DNA of 23,245 bases from a virus, in IMG/VR virus record IMGVR_UViG_3300025840_004665, positions 1 to 23,245 of that record, one strand, 5' to 3'. Position numbers and translations under genes: made by a program. This document shows positions 5,511-12,763 of this stretch, piece by piece. Each line of letters begins with the position of its first letter. Positions within the stretch are counted from its first letter, which is position 1. Under the pieces are notes generated by a model, which saw only the letters and a list, made by a program, of their open reading frames with translations, was not told the DNA's origin and searched no databases.

Positions 5511-6611
5511 TTGAGAAGGTTAGGAAAAATACTTGTTGAACAGGCGAATGAAGATAGTGATTTCATGAAACTATTGGCACTATCTAAGGGTAGATTATCT
5601 GATAATGAAGTTGAGTTTGATGCCGATTATATCTACGGAGTAAAAGATGGGTATCTTCTTTTTTGGTTTGATGAAGATGAAGACTTTTTAGAAAAGTTTG
5701 GTGATTTTGATGAATATGAAGCCAAAGACATCCTTTGGATGTATCACGACCCACACAATTATGAATTTACGGATTACTATTCTGCTGAAGAAGATTGGAA
5801 AGAGGGGTATGTTTGGTATAGTTTAAGTCCTGAGAGTAAGAAAGAAATAAAAAAATTATTTAACCTAATTGACATGGATGTAGATGTCGAGTCGGGTTCC
5901 GATGAAACAGCTAGAGAAATGAGCAGTCTGATTTCAAATGTGTTTCCTGGATTGGCTGAAAAACTAACTGAGAGATATTATTATGCTAAAGACGGTGCTA
6001 TTTCTAATGGTATTGAAAATTACATGAGAGGTGAGTTTCTTAACGATTTGTATAGACCATTAAAACTTGAGAGTTGGGGTGATAGTTTCAAAAAACTTAA
6101 AATGCCTTTATCACAGCTTATGTTAATCTATTCATTTTCAGGTTCTTTAAATGACAGTATAGATGATGTCTTAGAAAGATACATGTCAACAAGAGGATAT
6201 AAGATGTTACCTGGTAATCCGAGAGAGGATTACTATAGTTATGAGGACGGTGAATATTTTAACAATGAGTTTCATAAAGAATCGTCTTGGGATATTGAAA
6301 AGACAATATCTGATTTAGAAGATGATGAAGAAAAGTTGGAGAATTATAAAAAGTATGCCGAAATTATTAAGTTCGTCAATAAAGTCATTGGATTTAATAA
6401 AGAAAAGAACTTAGGAAAAAATCCTGATGGTACTTACACAATGTTAAAAGTTATAGATGTTGAACCTGATACAGGTAAATTAAATGTTGAATTTAGAAAA
6501 AAAGAAAATCCGAATACTTGGTCTAGTATGGATTTCAAACGAGGAAAAATCAAACAGTCGACTCTCGGTAATTTAATTAACAATCATCAACTGTTTGATA
6601 TCTTTGATTAG
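5511..6611 (+). CDS. Unknown large acidic protein
   Basis: 366 residues with a probable TTG start (MRRLGKILVEQ). The next in-frame Met is at about residue 19, but the TATTTAT motif at 5484 fits the TTG better. The protein is rich in Asp, Glu, Tyr and Trp in its first third (DYIYGVKDGYLLFWFDEDEDFLEKF with WMYHDPHNYEF after it). A helical middle follows, with a C-terminal beta-like segment (YTMLKVIDVEPDTGKLNVEF). There is no signal peptide, membrane segment or recognisable catalytic motif. Its stop overlaps the stop of the convergent peptidase gene (6608-6611), with no terminator between them, so antisense read-through is possible. Confidence 0.75.
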   Translation: MRRLGKILVEQANEDSDFMKLLALSKGRLSDNEVEFDADYIYGVKDGYLLFWFDEDEDFLEKFGDFDEYEAKDILWMYHDPHNYEFTDYYSAEEDWKEGYVWYSLSPESKKEIKKLFNLIDMDVDVESGSDETAREMSSLISNVFPGLAEKLTERYYYAKDGAISNGIENYMRGEFLNDLYRPLKLESWGDSFKKLKMPLSQLMLIYSFSGSLNDSIDDVLERYMSTRGYKMLPGNPREDYYSYEDGEYFNNEFHKESSWDIEKTISDLEDDEEKLENYKKYAEIIKFVNKVIGFNKEKNLGKNPDGTYTMLKVIDVEPDTGKLNVEFRKKENPNTWSSMDFKRGKIKQSTLGNLINNHQLFDIFD

Positions 6612-7678
6612 TACTGTTGAATGTACCTTTTCTGTAGGTGTTCATAAAGGGTGAATATATCATCCTCATCCAAATACACTTCTGTACCGTAGAACTTATC
6701 CTGAATCAAGAGTCCTGTAACGTCTTCGACAATTTTTGTAAATTCATTATCGATAACCACTTCTTCATCAAAATCTTCGTAATCATCTTCATCATCTACA
6801 GTATTAAACAAGTTACTGTAATCTGAAAAATTTTTGTATGAAGGTACCTCGTATTGGTACTCTTGTTTCTCGTAACCAAACTCACTCACCATTGATAACC
6901 CCAAACTAATAGCTCGGTCCACATCGTCCAACACAATAAATTCATTGGTGGTGTGCATGTTGTAATAACCACATGAGAAGTTAATACAAGACACGTCAAC
7001 CTTTTTCTTGAGTTGTGATACATCTGTGTATGGGTGTGACTGTAAAAGTGGTTCTACAGCCATTGTTTGTGTGAATAGTTTCTTAGTACGTGTAATGAAG
7101 TCACCATCTTTTTCGAACAAACGAACTCCCGAGCAAACCTCGGTAATTAGTTGATTCCCTGGTGCGTCATATTGAATGATGTAACCTACATCGTGAAGAA
7201 AGGTGGGGTCACACTTGCTAGAACCATGGCAACCAGTCTCTTCAGATACAAAAAACCCTACTTTGACATTCGAGAGTACTCGTAGAAGTTCTAAACAAAT
7301 GAAGACCCCACACTTATCATCTCCACCAATACCTGTTGGCTGACCTGTTGAGGTTTGTCCAATCAACGATTCATGTTGCGTTCCATCGAACGTCATACCG
7401 AAGGTTTTTGGTTTGCTCAACTGTGTTTCTTTCACAACGATTTTGTCTTCGACAATGTTGTGTACGGTATCGGTGTGTGCAACAAACATTGGAAAATAAT
7501 TCCCTTCAGACAACTCACCTTTCTTTGCGTAAATGTTCATCATCTCATCGCGGTAATAAGTTACCCCTGGCATCGTGTCCAATACTGAACAGATGTGTTC
7601 TACCATCATTTCTTCTTGGTACGTTTTTGACGGTACTGAGAGAAGGTTAATAAAGTTGTCTTTTGTTAGTTTATCCAT
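6608..7678 (-). CDS. M20/peptidase T-like zinc metallopeptidase
   Basis: 356 residues. The metal-ligand pattern of M20/M28-clan di-zinc peptidases is complete: HTD (H68, D70), GIGGDDKCG (D120/D121), SEETGCHGS (E146-E147, general base and ligand), D171 in IIQYDAPG, and H242 in YNMHTTNE. This pattern is typical of tripeptidases and aminopeptidases (PepT, PepD) that finish the breakdown of peptides released by Clp-type proteases. The family's dimerisation (lid) domain seems shortened. After ~residue 270 there is an acidic tail (DDEDDYEDFDEE) of unknown role. The gene faces the same way as the Clp unfoldase, which ends 63 nt upstream. It has its own host-type promoter with an overlapping TGACCAAATGTCA palindrome. 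Cytoplasmic; exact substrate unknown. Confidence 0.87.
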   Translation of the reverse strand: MDKLTKDNFINLLSVPSKTYQEEMMVEHICSVLDTMPGVTYYRDEMMNIYAKKGELSEGNYFPMFVAHTDTVHNIVEDKIVVKETQLSKPKTFGMTFDGTQHESLIGQTSTGQPTGIGGDDKCGVFICLELLRVLSNVKVGFFVSEETGCHGSSKCDPTFLHDVGYIIQYDAPGNQLITEVCSGVRLFEKDGDFITRTKKLFTQTMAVEPLLQSHPYTDVSQLKKKVDVSCINFSCGYYNMHTTNEFIVLDDVDRAISLGLSMVSEFGYEKQEYQYEVPSYKNFSDYSNLFNTVDDEDDYEDFDEEVVIDNEFTKIVEDVTGLLIQDKFYGTEVYLDEDDIFTLYEHLQKRYIQQY

Positions 7679-7696
7679 GTCTGTTAATTTGAACTA

Positions 7697-7727
7697 CAAA
7701 TATAAAACAAATATTTTAATTGACCAA
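7697..7727 (-). promoter_or_regulatory. Bacteroidota-type promoter for the peptidase
   Basis: Minus strand: TTG (7727-7725), a 20-nt spacer, TATATTTG (7704-7697), 18 nt before the ATG. The -33 element lies inside the palindrome at 7721-7733. Confidence 0.75.
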
Positions 7728-7733
7728 ATGTCA
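7721..7733. promoter_or_regulatory. Operator-like palindrome TGACCAAATGTCA
   Basis: TGAC-N5-GTCA, extended by one more T/A pair on each side. It differs by one base from the site at 9852 read on the opposite strand (TGACAAAATGTCA). It covers the -33 element of the peptidase promoter, as a repressor site would. Confidence 0.6.
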
Positions 7734-7740
7734 AGGGGAA

Positions 7741-9759
7741 TTATTTCCCCTTAACAATGATTTCTTCTTGTCCTTTCATCTGAAGAGAATATTTTGAACC
7801 CATTATGATATTCTTCTTAAGAATTTCTTCAGAGATGAGGTCTTCAATTTTCTCTTGAATGGCTCGTTTGATAGGACGTGCTCCGTACTTCTCATCGAAT
7901 CCAACTTTGGAGATGAAATCTTTCACACCTTTTGTGATGGAGATATCATAACCAATCTTTTTAACTCTTTTGAGAAGTTTGGTAACCTCAATTTCAACAA
8001 TTTGTTGAACTTGTAGTTCTTTTAGTGGATTGAACACAACAACTTCGTCAACACGATTTAGGAACTCAGGGGTGAAGAAGTTTTTAAGTTCTTTCTCCAA
8101 CAATACCTTTTTAAGTTCTTCGTCTTTTGACATTTTTGTTGTGGTGTCAAATCCGATTCCTGTTCCGAAGTCTTGAAGTTTTTTAACTCCCAAGTTTGAT
8201 GTCATGATAATCAAACAGTTTCTGAAGTTAATCTTTCTACCAAAACTATCGGTAAGGTGACCATCGTCTAACAGTTGTAGTAAGAGTGAGAAGATGTCTT
8301 TGTTTGCCTTTTCAATCTCATCGAACAATACTACAGAGTAAGGTTTGTTTTTCACTGCTTCTGTTAGTTGTCCACCTTCGTTGTAACCCACATATCCTGG
8401 AGGGGAACCAATCAATCTACTCATTGAGTACTTTTCTTGGTATTCAGACATATCCACACGGATTAGTGATTCTTCATCTCCGAAGATTTCTTCAGCCAGA
8501 CGTTTAGCTAAGTGTGTTTTACCGATACCTGTTGAACCCAAGAAGATGAATGAACCGATTGGACGGTTGGGGTCTTTGATACCCACACGATTTCTACGGA
8601 TTGCCTTTGAAATCTTTGTTACCGCTTCTGACTGACCAATAACTGATTGGTTAAGGTTGTTCTCCAAGTTCAATAGTGACTCCACTTCATCGGTGTTGAG
8701 TTTGGATACTGGAATTTTCGTCATGGTTGATACCACTTCATATACCATCTCCTCAGTCACATTACTACGGTTGGTGTTTTGTTCCTCCTCAAACTTCTTC
8801 TTTTCCTCTTCGAGTTTCTTTAGAAGTTTCTTTTCACGGTCACGTAGGTGTGCCGCCTCCTCGTACTTTTGTAGTTTAACTACCTTAATCTTATCCTCTT
8901 TGATTTGAGAAGCCTCGGCTTTCAACTCTTCGATAACTTCAGGTAGTTGTACATTGATTTGACTTTTCGCACCCACTTCATCCATTACGTCAATCGCCTT
9001 ATCAGGAAATTCACGGTCTGTGATGTAACGACCTGCAAGGGTTACACAAGCATCCAACGCCGCGTCAGTGTAGTTCACTTTGTGGTGTTTTTCGTAGAAC
9101 GGTTTTAGACGGTTAAGGATTTCCAAAGTTTCCTCAGGTGTGGCACCATCTACCATGACCTTTTGGAATCTACGTTCCAATGCTCCGTCTTTTTCGATGT
9201 TCTCACGATACTCATCCAATGTGGTTGCTCCGATACATTGGAGTTCACCACGAGCAAGTGCGGGTTTAAAGATGTTTGACGCATCCAATGAACCTGATGA
9301 ATTACCCGCTCCGATAATCGTATGGATTTCATCAATGAATACGATAATTTCAGGATGGTCATGAAGTTCATCTAAGATTACTTTTAGACGCTCTTCAAAT
9401 TGTCCACGATATTTTGTTCCTGCGACAATCGATGTCATATCTAATGATACAATACGCTTGTCAGCTAAGTTTGTAGGACAATCACCTTGAAAAATCTTCA
9501 TTGCCAATCCTTCAACGATTGCAGTTTTACCACAACCAGGTTCACCAATAATGATAGGGTTATTTTTCTTTCTACGTGAGAGAATCTGAGCAATGCGAGC
9601 AATTTCGCGGTCTCGCCCAATAACAGGGTCCAATTTACCTTGTTCTGCGAGTTTAATTAAATCTCGTGAGAAGTTATCAAGTACAGGTGTACCTGTTGTC
9701 GATACCTCACCTCTACTTTTACGTCCTCCTTTTTCGTTTGGGTCTACTTCTTCAATCAT
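7741..9759 (-). CDS. clpC: ClpC/ClpA-like double AAA+ unfoldase lacking the N-domain
   Basis: 672 residues. D1 has Walker A GEPGCGKT (72-79), Walker B IVFIDEIH (139-146) and pore loop KYRGQFE (117-123). A middle domain follows with a UVR motif ([21 protein letters not shown], 296-316 region), the ClpC hallmark. D2 has Walker A GSTGIGKT (408-415; the usual GPTGVGKT is altered), pore loop GYVG (455-458), Walker [10 protein letters not shown] (477-485) and a C-terminal arginine-finger region ending [11 protein letters not shown]. The ClpP-docking loop is present as IGF at 535-537. The adaptor-binding N-domain (~150 residues in ClpC) is missing: the protein starts ~26 residues before the D1 linker [11 protein letters not shown]. 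It should unfold proteins and could feed host ClpP. The start is the ATG at 9759, just downstream of a host-type promoter. Confidence 0.95.
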   Translation of the reverse strand: MIEEVDPNEKGGRKSRGEVSTTGTPVLDNFSRDLIKLAEQGKLDPVIGRDREIARIAQILSRRKKNNPIIIGEPGCGKTAIVEGLAMKIFQGDCPTNLADKRIVSLDMTSIVAGTKYRGQFEERLKVILDELHDHPEIIVFIDEIHTIIGAGNSSGSLDASNIFKPALARGELQCIGATTLDEYRENIEKDGALERRFQKVMVDGATPEETLEILNRLKPFYEKHHKVNYTDAALDACVTLAGRYITDREFPDKAIDVMDEVGAKSQINVQLPEVIEELKAEASQIKEDKIKVVKLQKYEEAAHLRDREKKLLKKLEEEKKKFEEEQNTNRSNVTEEMVYEVVSTMTKIPVSKLNTDEVESLLNLENNLNQSVIGQSEAVTKISKAIRRNRVGIKDPNRPIGSFIFLGSTGIGKTHLAKRLAEEIFGDEESLIRVDMSEYQEKYSMSRLIGSPPGYVGYNEGGQLTEAVKNKPYSVVLFDEIEKANKDIFSLLLQLLDDGHLTDSFGRKINFRNCLIIMTSNLGVKKLQDFGTGIGFDTTTKMSKDEELKKVLLEKELKNFFTPEFLNRVDEVVVFNPLKELQVQQIVEIEVTKLLKRVKKIGYDISITKGVKDFISKVGFDEKYGARPIKRAIQEKIEDLISEEILKKNIIMGSKYSLQMKGQEEIIVKGK

Positions 9760-9785
9760 TTTCTTTCTATTAAAGTTTTACTGTA

Positions 9786-9816
9786 CAAATCTAACAAAAA
9801 TTGTGATATAATCCAA
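9786..9816 (-). promoter_or_regulatory. Bacteroidota-type promoter for the Clp unfoldase
   Basis: Minus strand: TTG (9816-9814), a 20-nt spacer, TAGATTTG (9793-9786), 26 nt before the ATG. A palindrome (9821-9833) begins 4 nt upstream of the TTG. Confidence 0.75.
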
Positions 9817-9820
9817 TGTT

Positions 9821-9833
9821 TGTCAAAATGTCT
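9821..9833. promoter_or_regulatory. Operator-like site TGTCAAAATGTCT
   Basis: An imperfect copy of TGACAAAATGTCA (two end-half mismatches), just upstream of the Clp -33 box. Its centre is 31 bp, about three helical turns, from the perfect site at 9852-9864. Confidence 0.5.
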
Positions 9834-9851
9834 GTTATTTTTTTCTACTAC

Positions 9852-9864
9852 TGACATTTTGTCA
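9852..9864. promoter_or_regulatory. Operator-like palindrome TGACATTTTGTCA
   Basis: A perfect TGACA-N3-TGTCA palindrome in the 201-bp region between the Clp unfoldase and the UVR gene. It lies 7 bp before the TATTTATA motifs that face the UVR gene, so one regulator could act on both. Confidence 0.58.
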
Positions 9865-9871
9865 GTTATTA

Positions 9872-9885
9872 TATTTATATTTATA
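9872..9885 (+). promoter_or_regulatory. Two overlapping TATTTATA motifs, candidate promoter of the UVR gene
   Basis: TATTTATA occurs at 9872-9879 and again at 9878-9885, about 75 nt before the ATG at 9961. That is farther than at other genes. The rest of the 9886-9960 leader is A/T-rich with no other feature I can name. Confidence 0.4.
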
Positions 9886-9960
9886 AGTGGCACACTTTTA
9901 TCAGTATTGTCCACAAATAAACATTACAAAGATAATAAACTATTATTAAATAAAAAAACT

Positions 9961-10407
9961 ATGTTTGGAAAAAAAAGAAATTTCAATGACCTGTTTAACA
10001 TGTTCAACGACATGGACTCAATGTTCAATCAACCCTTTTTCGTAAAAGGTAAAACGAATTCTGAAAGCGGAACCGATGAAAATGGTGAGTGGCATAAAGA
10101 AAGTTTTATCTCTGATGATGGTTCCTATTCAGTTACCAGTATCGTTAGAAGTTATGGTAGTTCATCTACAACCTCAAACAATAAAAAGTCATCTACAGAA
10201 ATCTCTTCATTAAAGAAAGAGATGGAACGTTGTGTTGAGGAACAAAATTATGAAAGAGCTGCCGAGCTTAGAGACCAAATTAAAAAACTCGAAGAAAACG
10301 AAGAAAAGATTTCTGAGTTACAAACAAAACTCGATAAAGCAGTTAAAGAACAGAATTTTGAAGATGCTATTAAACTACGAGACCAAATAGGTAAGTTAAA
10401 AGGTTAA
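9961..10407 (+). CDS. Tandem UVR-motif protein, possible Clp adaptor (McsA-like C-terminus)
   Basis: 148 residues from the ATG at 9961. The frame stays open to 9820, but that stretch contains the operator and TATTTATA motifs and has only a TTG start, so I reject it. Two UVR motifs fill the C-terminal half: EISSLKKEMERCVEEQNYER with AAELRDQIKKLE after it (80-111), and ISELQTKLDKAVKEQNFEDA with IKLRDQIGKL after it (117-146). UVR helices are found in UvrB/UvrC, in ClpC middle domains and in the ClpC activator McsA. The N-terminal 75 residues (MFGKKRNFNDLFNMFNDMDS, then a Ser/Thr/Gly-rich stretch) contain no zinc Cys pairs, unlike McsA. The gene is divergent from the Clp unfoldase, whose middle domain bears the same motif. 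Action as its adaptor or activator is inference. Confidence 0.82.
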   Translation: MFGKKRNFNDLFNMFNDMDSMFNQPFFVKGKTNSESGTDENGEWHKESFISDDGSYSVTSIVRSYGSSSTTSNNKKSSTEISSLKKEMERCVEEQNYERAAELRDQIKKLEENEEKISELQTKLDKAVKEQNFEDAIKLRDQIGKLKG

Positions 10408-10412
10408 TCAAC

Positions 10413-10442
10413 AAACCCCTCCCACAAAGAGGGGTTTTTTAT
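10413..10442 (+). terminator. Rho-independent terminator
   Basis: A 9-bp stem AAACCCCTC/GAGGGGTTT with a 7-nt loop and a T-run, directly after the UVR gene. Confidence 0.85.
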
Positions 10443-10465
10443 TTTAATTTTTTTAAAAATTAAAA

Positions 10466-10472
10466 TATTTAT
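10466..10472 (+). promoter_or_regulatory. TATTTAT motif very close to the start of the M15 gene
   Basis: TATTTAT ends 4 nt before the ATG at 10477. If it is a -10-type element, the transcript would be leaderless. It may otherwise be chance in AT-rich DNA. Confidence 0.3.
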
Positions 10473-10476
10473 CATC

Positions 10477-11394
10477 ATGGGTAGTAAATTAATCATAACC
10501 GAAAGTGATAGAAATCATATAAGAAGATTATATGAAAACGGAGATTCAAAACCTTCGAAAAAACATTCATTGATAAATGACCAGGTTGACCCTGATTTTG
10601 AAAACTTACAAAGAAATCAATCAAATGAATTTTCCGACACTTTAAGTTATGCTTTAAAATATGATATAGATTTAAAACCAACGGCCTCTAACCCTGAATA
10701 TCGAGCTACATGGGGAGATATTGGGATTGACCCAAATACCTTACCTCAAAATATTAAATCATTATACCCAATATTTATTCCCGAATTATTATCGGGATTA
10801 AAAAAAGGTCAATCTCATAGACTTAAAGACTTATTAGATGTTGTTAAGTTAGTTGAAGAAAGAAGTGGTTTTGATGTTACTGTGACAGGTGGGGTGGATA
10901 AATACCATAGAGAAGAAAAACCTAATAGTGGACATAACACAGGAAAAGCCTTAGATTTTGTAATTGATAATAATAGTGATAAAAATCAAGAAACAATAGA
11001 AGAGGTTATTGGAAATATTGCAAGTAATGAGCACAAAGATTTATCATTTATAAATGAATACAAAAGAGACACTGGTGGTACGGGTGGTCATTTCCATATA
11101 AGTTTTATACCAGAAAAAAATTATTATCATTTTTTTGATGAAGGTTTTAGAAAAGAAGGGGATGAACATTACCAATGTTGTGAAAAGAACCTAAGATTAG
11201 AGTTTGGTAAAGAGACGAATTTTAATGGTGCTGTGCGTAATGGTAGAGCAAAAGAACTTATTAAATTACCACCAAAATCGATTGATACTTCTAAACTGAA
11301 CGTACAAAGTCCAAGAGATATTAAAAAAACGCCTGAATATCTACAAATTCCGGATAATTCAGAAAAGGAACCTTGGTGGAGAAGAAATAAATAG
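10477..11394 (+). CDS. M15-family D,D- or L,D-peptidase (cell-wall hydrolase)
   Basis: 305 residues. Residues ~105-215 carry the M15 zinc peptidase signature: TVTGGVDKYH, SGHNTGKALDF (S151, H153, D160: SxHxxGxAxD) and GGHFHISF (H205, H207: the HxH pair). The family hydrolyses peptide bonds in peptidoglycan stems or cross-links (VanY, phage T5 endolysin type). The N-terminus MGSKLIITESDRNHIRRLYE shares the motif of the 4256 and 22286 proteins and may target the enzyme to the virion. There is no signal peptide. The C-terminal ~90 residues are Lys- and Pro-rich and probably disordered (KKTPEYLQIPDNSEKEPWW). With the amidase at 1963 this makes two wall hydrolases of different specificity. One may act in lysis and one in entry; the sequence does not say which. 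Confidence 0.86.
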   Translation: MGSKLIITESDRNHIRRLYENGDSKPSKKHSLINDQVDPDFENLQRNQSNEFSDTLSYALKYDIDLKPTASNPEYRATWGDIGIDPNTLPQNIKSLYPIFIPELLSGLKKGQSHRLKDLLDVVKLVEERSGFDVTVTGGVDKYHREEKPNSGHNTGKALDFVIDNNSDKNQETIEEVIGNIASNEHKDLSFINEYKRDTGGTGGHFHISFIPEKNYYHFFDEGFRKEGDEHYQCCEKNLRLEFGKETNFNGAVRNGRAKELIKLPPKSIDTSKLNVQSPRDIKKTPEYLQIPDNSEKEPWWRRNK

Positions 11395-11467
11395 AATCAA
11401 ATTTCTTATTTTTTAGTAGGGTTTTTTATTTTAACACATTTATTATACTTAATAAAAAAGTATAGTT

Positions 11468-11716
11468 ATGGCAGTAAAAAGTGAAAAAATCGAAGGTAAA
11501 CAAATCATCAATGAGATTGAATCTAGTAATCTAATTAAGACGGTATATGACACTGGCGAAAAGACGTTAACAGTTACATTCAAAAACGGTGCACAATATC
11601 TATATGAAGATGTACCACACTCAGCATATACAAAATTCAGGATGGCAGAATCTCAGGGTAGTTTCTTTAACAAAGAGATATCTAAGAAATACCAATACAA
11701 AAAACTTACAAACTAA
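11468..11716 (+). CDS. KTSC domain protein
   Basis: 82 residues that are almost entirely a KTSC domain: IESSNLIKTVYDTGEKTLTV, FKNGAQYLYEDVPHSAY, and AESQGSFFNKEISKKYQYKK. The domain is named after a Lys-Thr-Ser-Cys tetrad at its C-terminus in other members; here that end reads YKKLTN. KTSC domains occur alone or fused to lysyl-tRNA synthetases and are frequent in phages. Their role is unknown, with RNA binding suggested. It is preceded by CATTTATTATA (from 11437), a weak version of the TATTTAT motif, 24 nt before the ATG. Confidence 0.9.
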   Translation: MAVKSEKIEGKQIINEIESSNLIKTVYDTGEKTLTVTFKNGAQYLYEDVPHSAYTKFRMAESQGSFFNKEISKKYQYKKLTN

Positions 11717-11726
11717 TATTTCTTAC

Positions 11727-11734
11727 TATTTATA
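11727..11734 (+). promoter_or_regulatory. TATTTATA motif before the nucleotidyltransferase
   Basis: TATTTATA ends 5 nt before the ATG at 11740, in a 23-nt gap. A leaderless transcript would result if it is a core promoter. Confidence 0.35.
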
Positions 11735-11739
11735 TAGTA

Positions 11740-12498
11740 ATGGAAAATTTTGATAACATAATTAAGAGTTTTTATGTTAAGGATGAACTCAACCCAAAAA
11801 TATGGGAGAATCCTGACAATCCTTCTGATGCCAAAATGAAAGAAGATATCAGAAAAAGATTGATGGAGATTGCATATGAGTTTGTTAATTTTTTAGGGTT
11901 AGAAATTTTCGTACAAGATGTGACAATGACAGGGTCACTAGCAAATTATAATTGGTCTGAATTCTCTGATGTGGATTTACATATCATGTATGACTTTAAT
12001 GAGTCAGGTGATAAGAAAGAGTTGGTTCAAGAATTATTTAAAATCAAAAAAACATTATTTAACTCAACACACGATATTACTGTAAAAGGTTATGACGTTG
12101 AGTTATACGTACAAGATACTAACGAACCTCACGTATCAAGTGGGGTTTATTCTGTTTTATACAATAAGTGGATTAAAGAACCATCACCAGAAGAGGTAAC
12201 AATAGATGAAGAAAAACTAAAACAAAAGGTTGACCAATGGAAAGACATCATTGATTTGGTGATTGATGATATTGAAGAAGGTGATGAAGACTTAGATACC
12301 GTCATCGAAAAATTAGACAAAGTAAAAGACAAACTTAAAAAATATAGAAGTTGTGGATTAGAAAAAGATGGTGAATATTCGTATGAGAATTTGGTGTTTA
12401 AGTTCTTAAGAAGAAACGGATATATTCAAAAACTTTTTGATTTTCAAAACGACATTATGGATAAACGCCTGTCCTTAGAAGGGGAAGAAAACATTTAA
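11740..12498 (+). CDS. Nucleotidyltransferase (Pol beta-like NTase fold)
   Basis: 252 residues. The N-terminal half is a minimal nucleotidyltransferase: MTGSLANYNWSEFSDVDLHI has the GS motif (G65, S66) and the metal-binding D77-x-D79, and DVELYVQD (E121 region) supplies the third acidic strand. The C-terminal half is a charged helical bundle (IDDIEEGDEDLDTVIEKLDK, then VKDKLKKYRSC). Enzymes of this fold transfer a nucleotide to RNA, protein or small molecules. The substrate cannot be told here. Such stand-alone NTases are frequent in T4-like phages of marine and freshwater bacteria, near structural genes. Cytoplasmic, no signal peptide. Confidence 0.85.
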   Translation: MENFDNIIKSFYVKDELNPKIWENPDNPSDAKMKEDIRKRLMEIAYEFVNFLGLEIFVQDVTMTGSLANYNWSEFSDVDLHIMYDFNESGDKKELVQELFKIKKTLFNSTHDITVKGYDVELYVQDTNEPHVSSGVYSVLYNKWIKEPSPEEVTIDEEKLKQKVDQWKDIIDLVIDDIEEGDEDLDTVIEKLDKVKDKLKKYRSCGLEKDGEYSYENLVFKFLRRNGYIQKLFDFQNDIMDKRLSLEGEENI

Positions 12499-12545
12499 GA
12501 AAAATCTTAAATATAAAGAAAATTGGAAAAACACAACAATTCGTA

Positions 12546-12552
12546 TATTTAT
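12546..12552 (+). promoter_or_regulatory. TATTTAT motif, candidate late promoter of the morphogenesis block
   Basis: TATTTAT ends 15 nt before the ATG at 12568. It is the first motif of the run that leads through the structural genes. Confidence 0.48.
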
Positions 12553-12567
12553 TAATAAAAAATAGTT

Positions 12568-12741
12568 ATGGCAATTACTGGATGTACTGACAATTATTAT
12601 ACGTATGAAATACCATGGAACGCAAGTGGTGATACGGTAACGGCTCCACACCCCGTTTATACAGATGGAAAAAATCAAAATGTTGGGGCACAACAATGTA
12701 GTGCAGTTACATTAGGTGGTTTCAGCGGATTAAACAATTAA
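12568..12741 (+). CDS. Small unknown protein (57 residues)
   Basis: An ATG 15 nt after a TATTTAT motif opens a 57-codon frame ending TAA at 12739-12741, 22 nt before the next gene. The product begins MAITGCTDNYYTYEIPWNAS and ends TLGGFSGLNN, with two Cys, many Gly/Thr/Asn and almost no Lys or Arg. This composition suggests a small beta-rich virion component rather than random translation. It is a plausible first gene of the structural operon. The family is not recognised. Confidence 0.65.
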   Translation: MAITGCTDNYYTYEIPWNASGDTVTAPHPVYTDGKNQNVGAQQCSAVTLGGFSGLNN

Positions 12742-12763
12742 AAAATTAAATAAAAAAAATAAA

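Noticed and set aside
9820-9960. Upstream extension of the UVR protein with a hydrophobic N-terminus
   Set aside because: It needs a TTG start and would cover the operator-like palindrome and TATTTATA motifs; the ATG at 9961 follows an A-rich leader.
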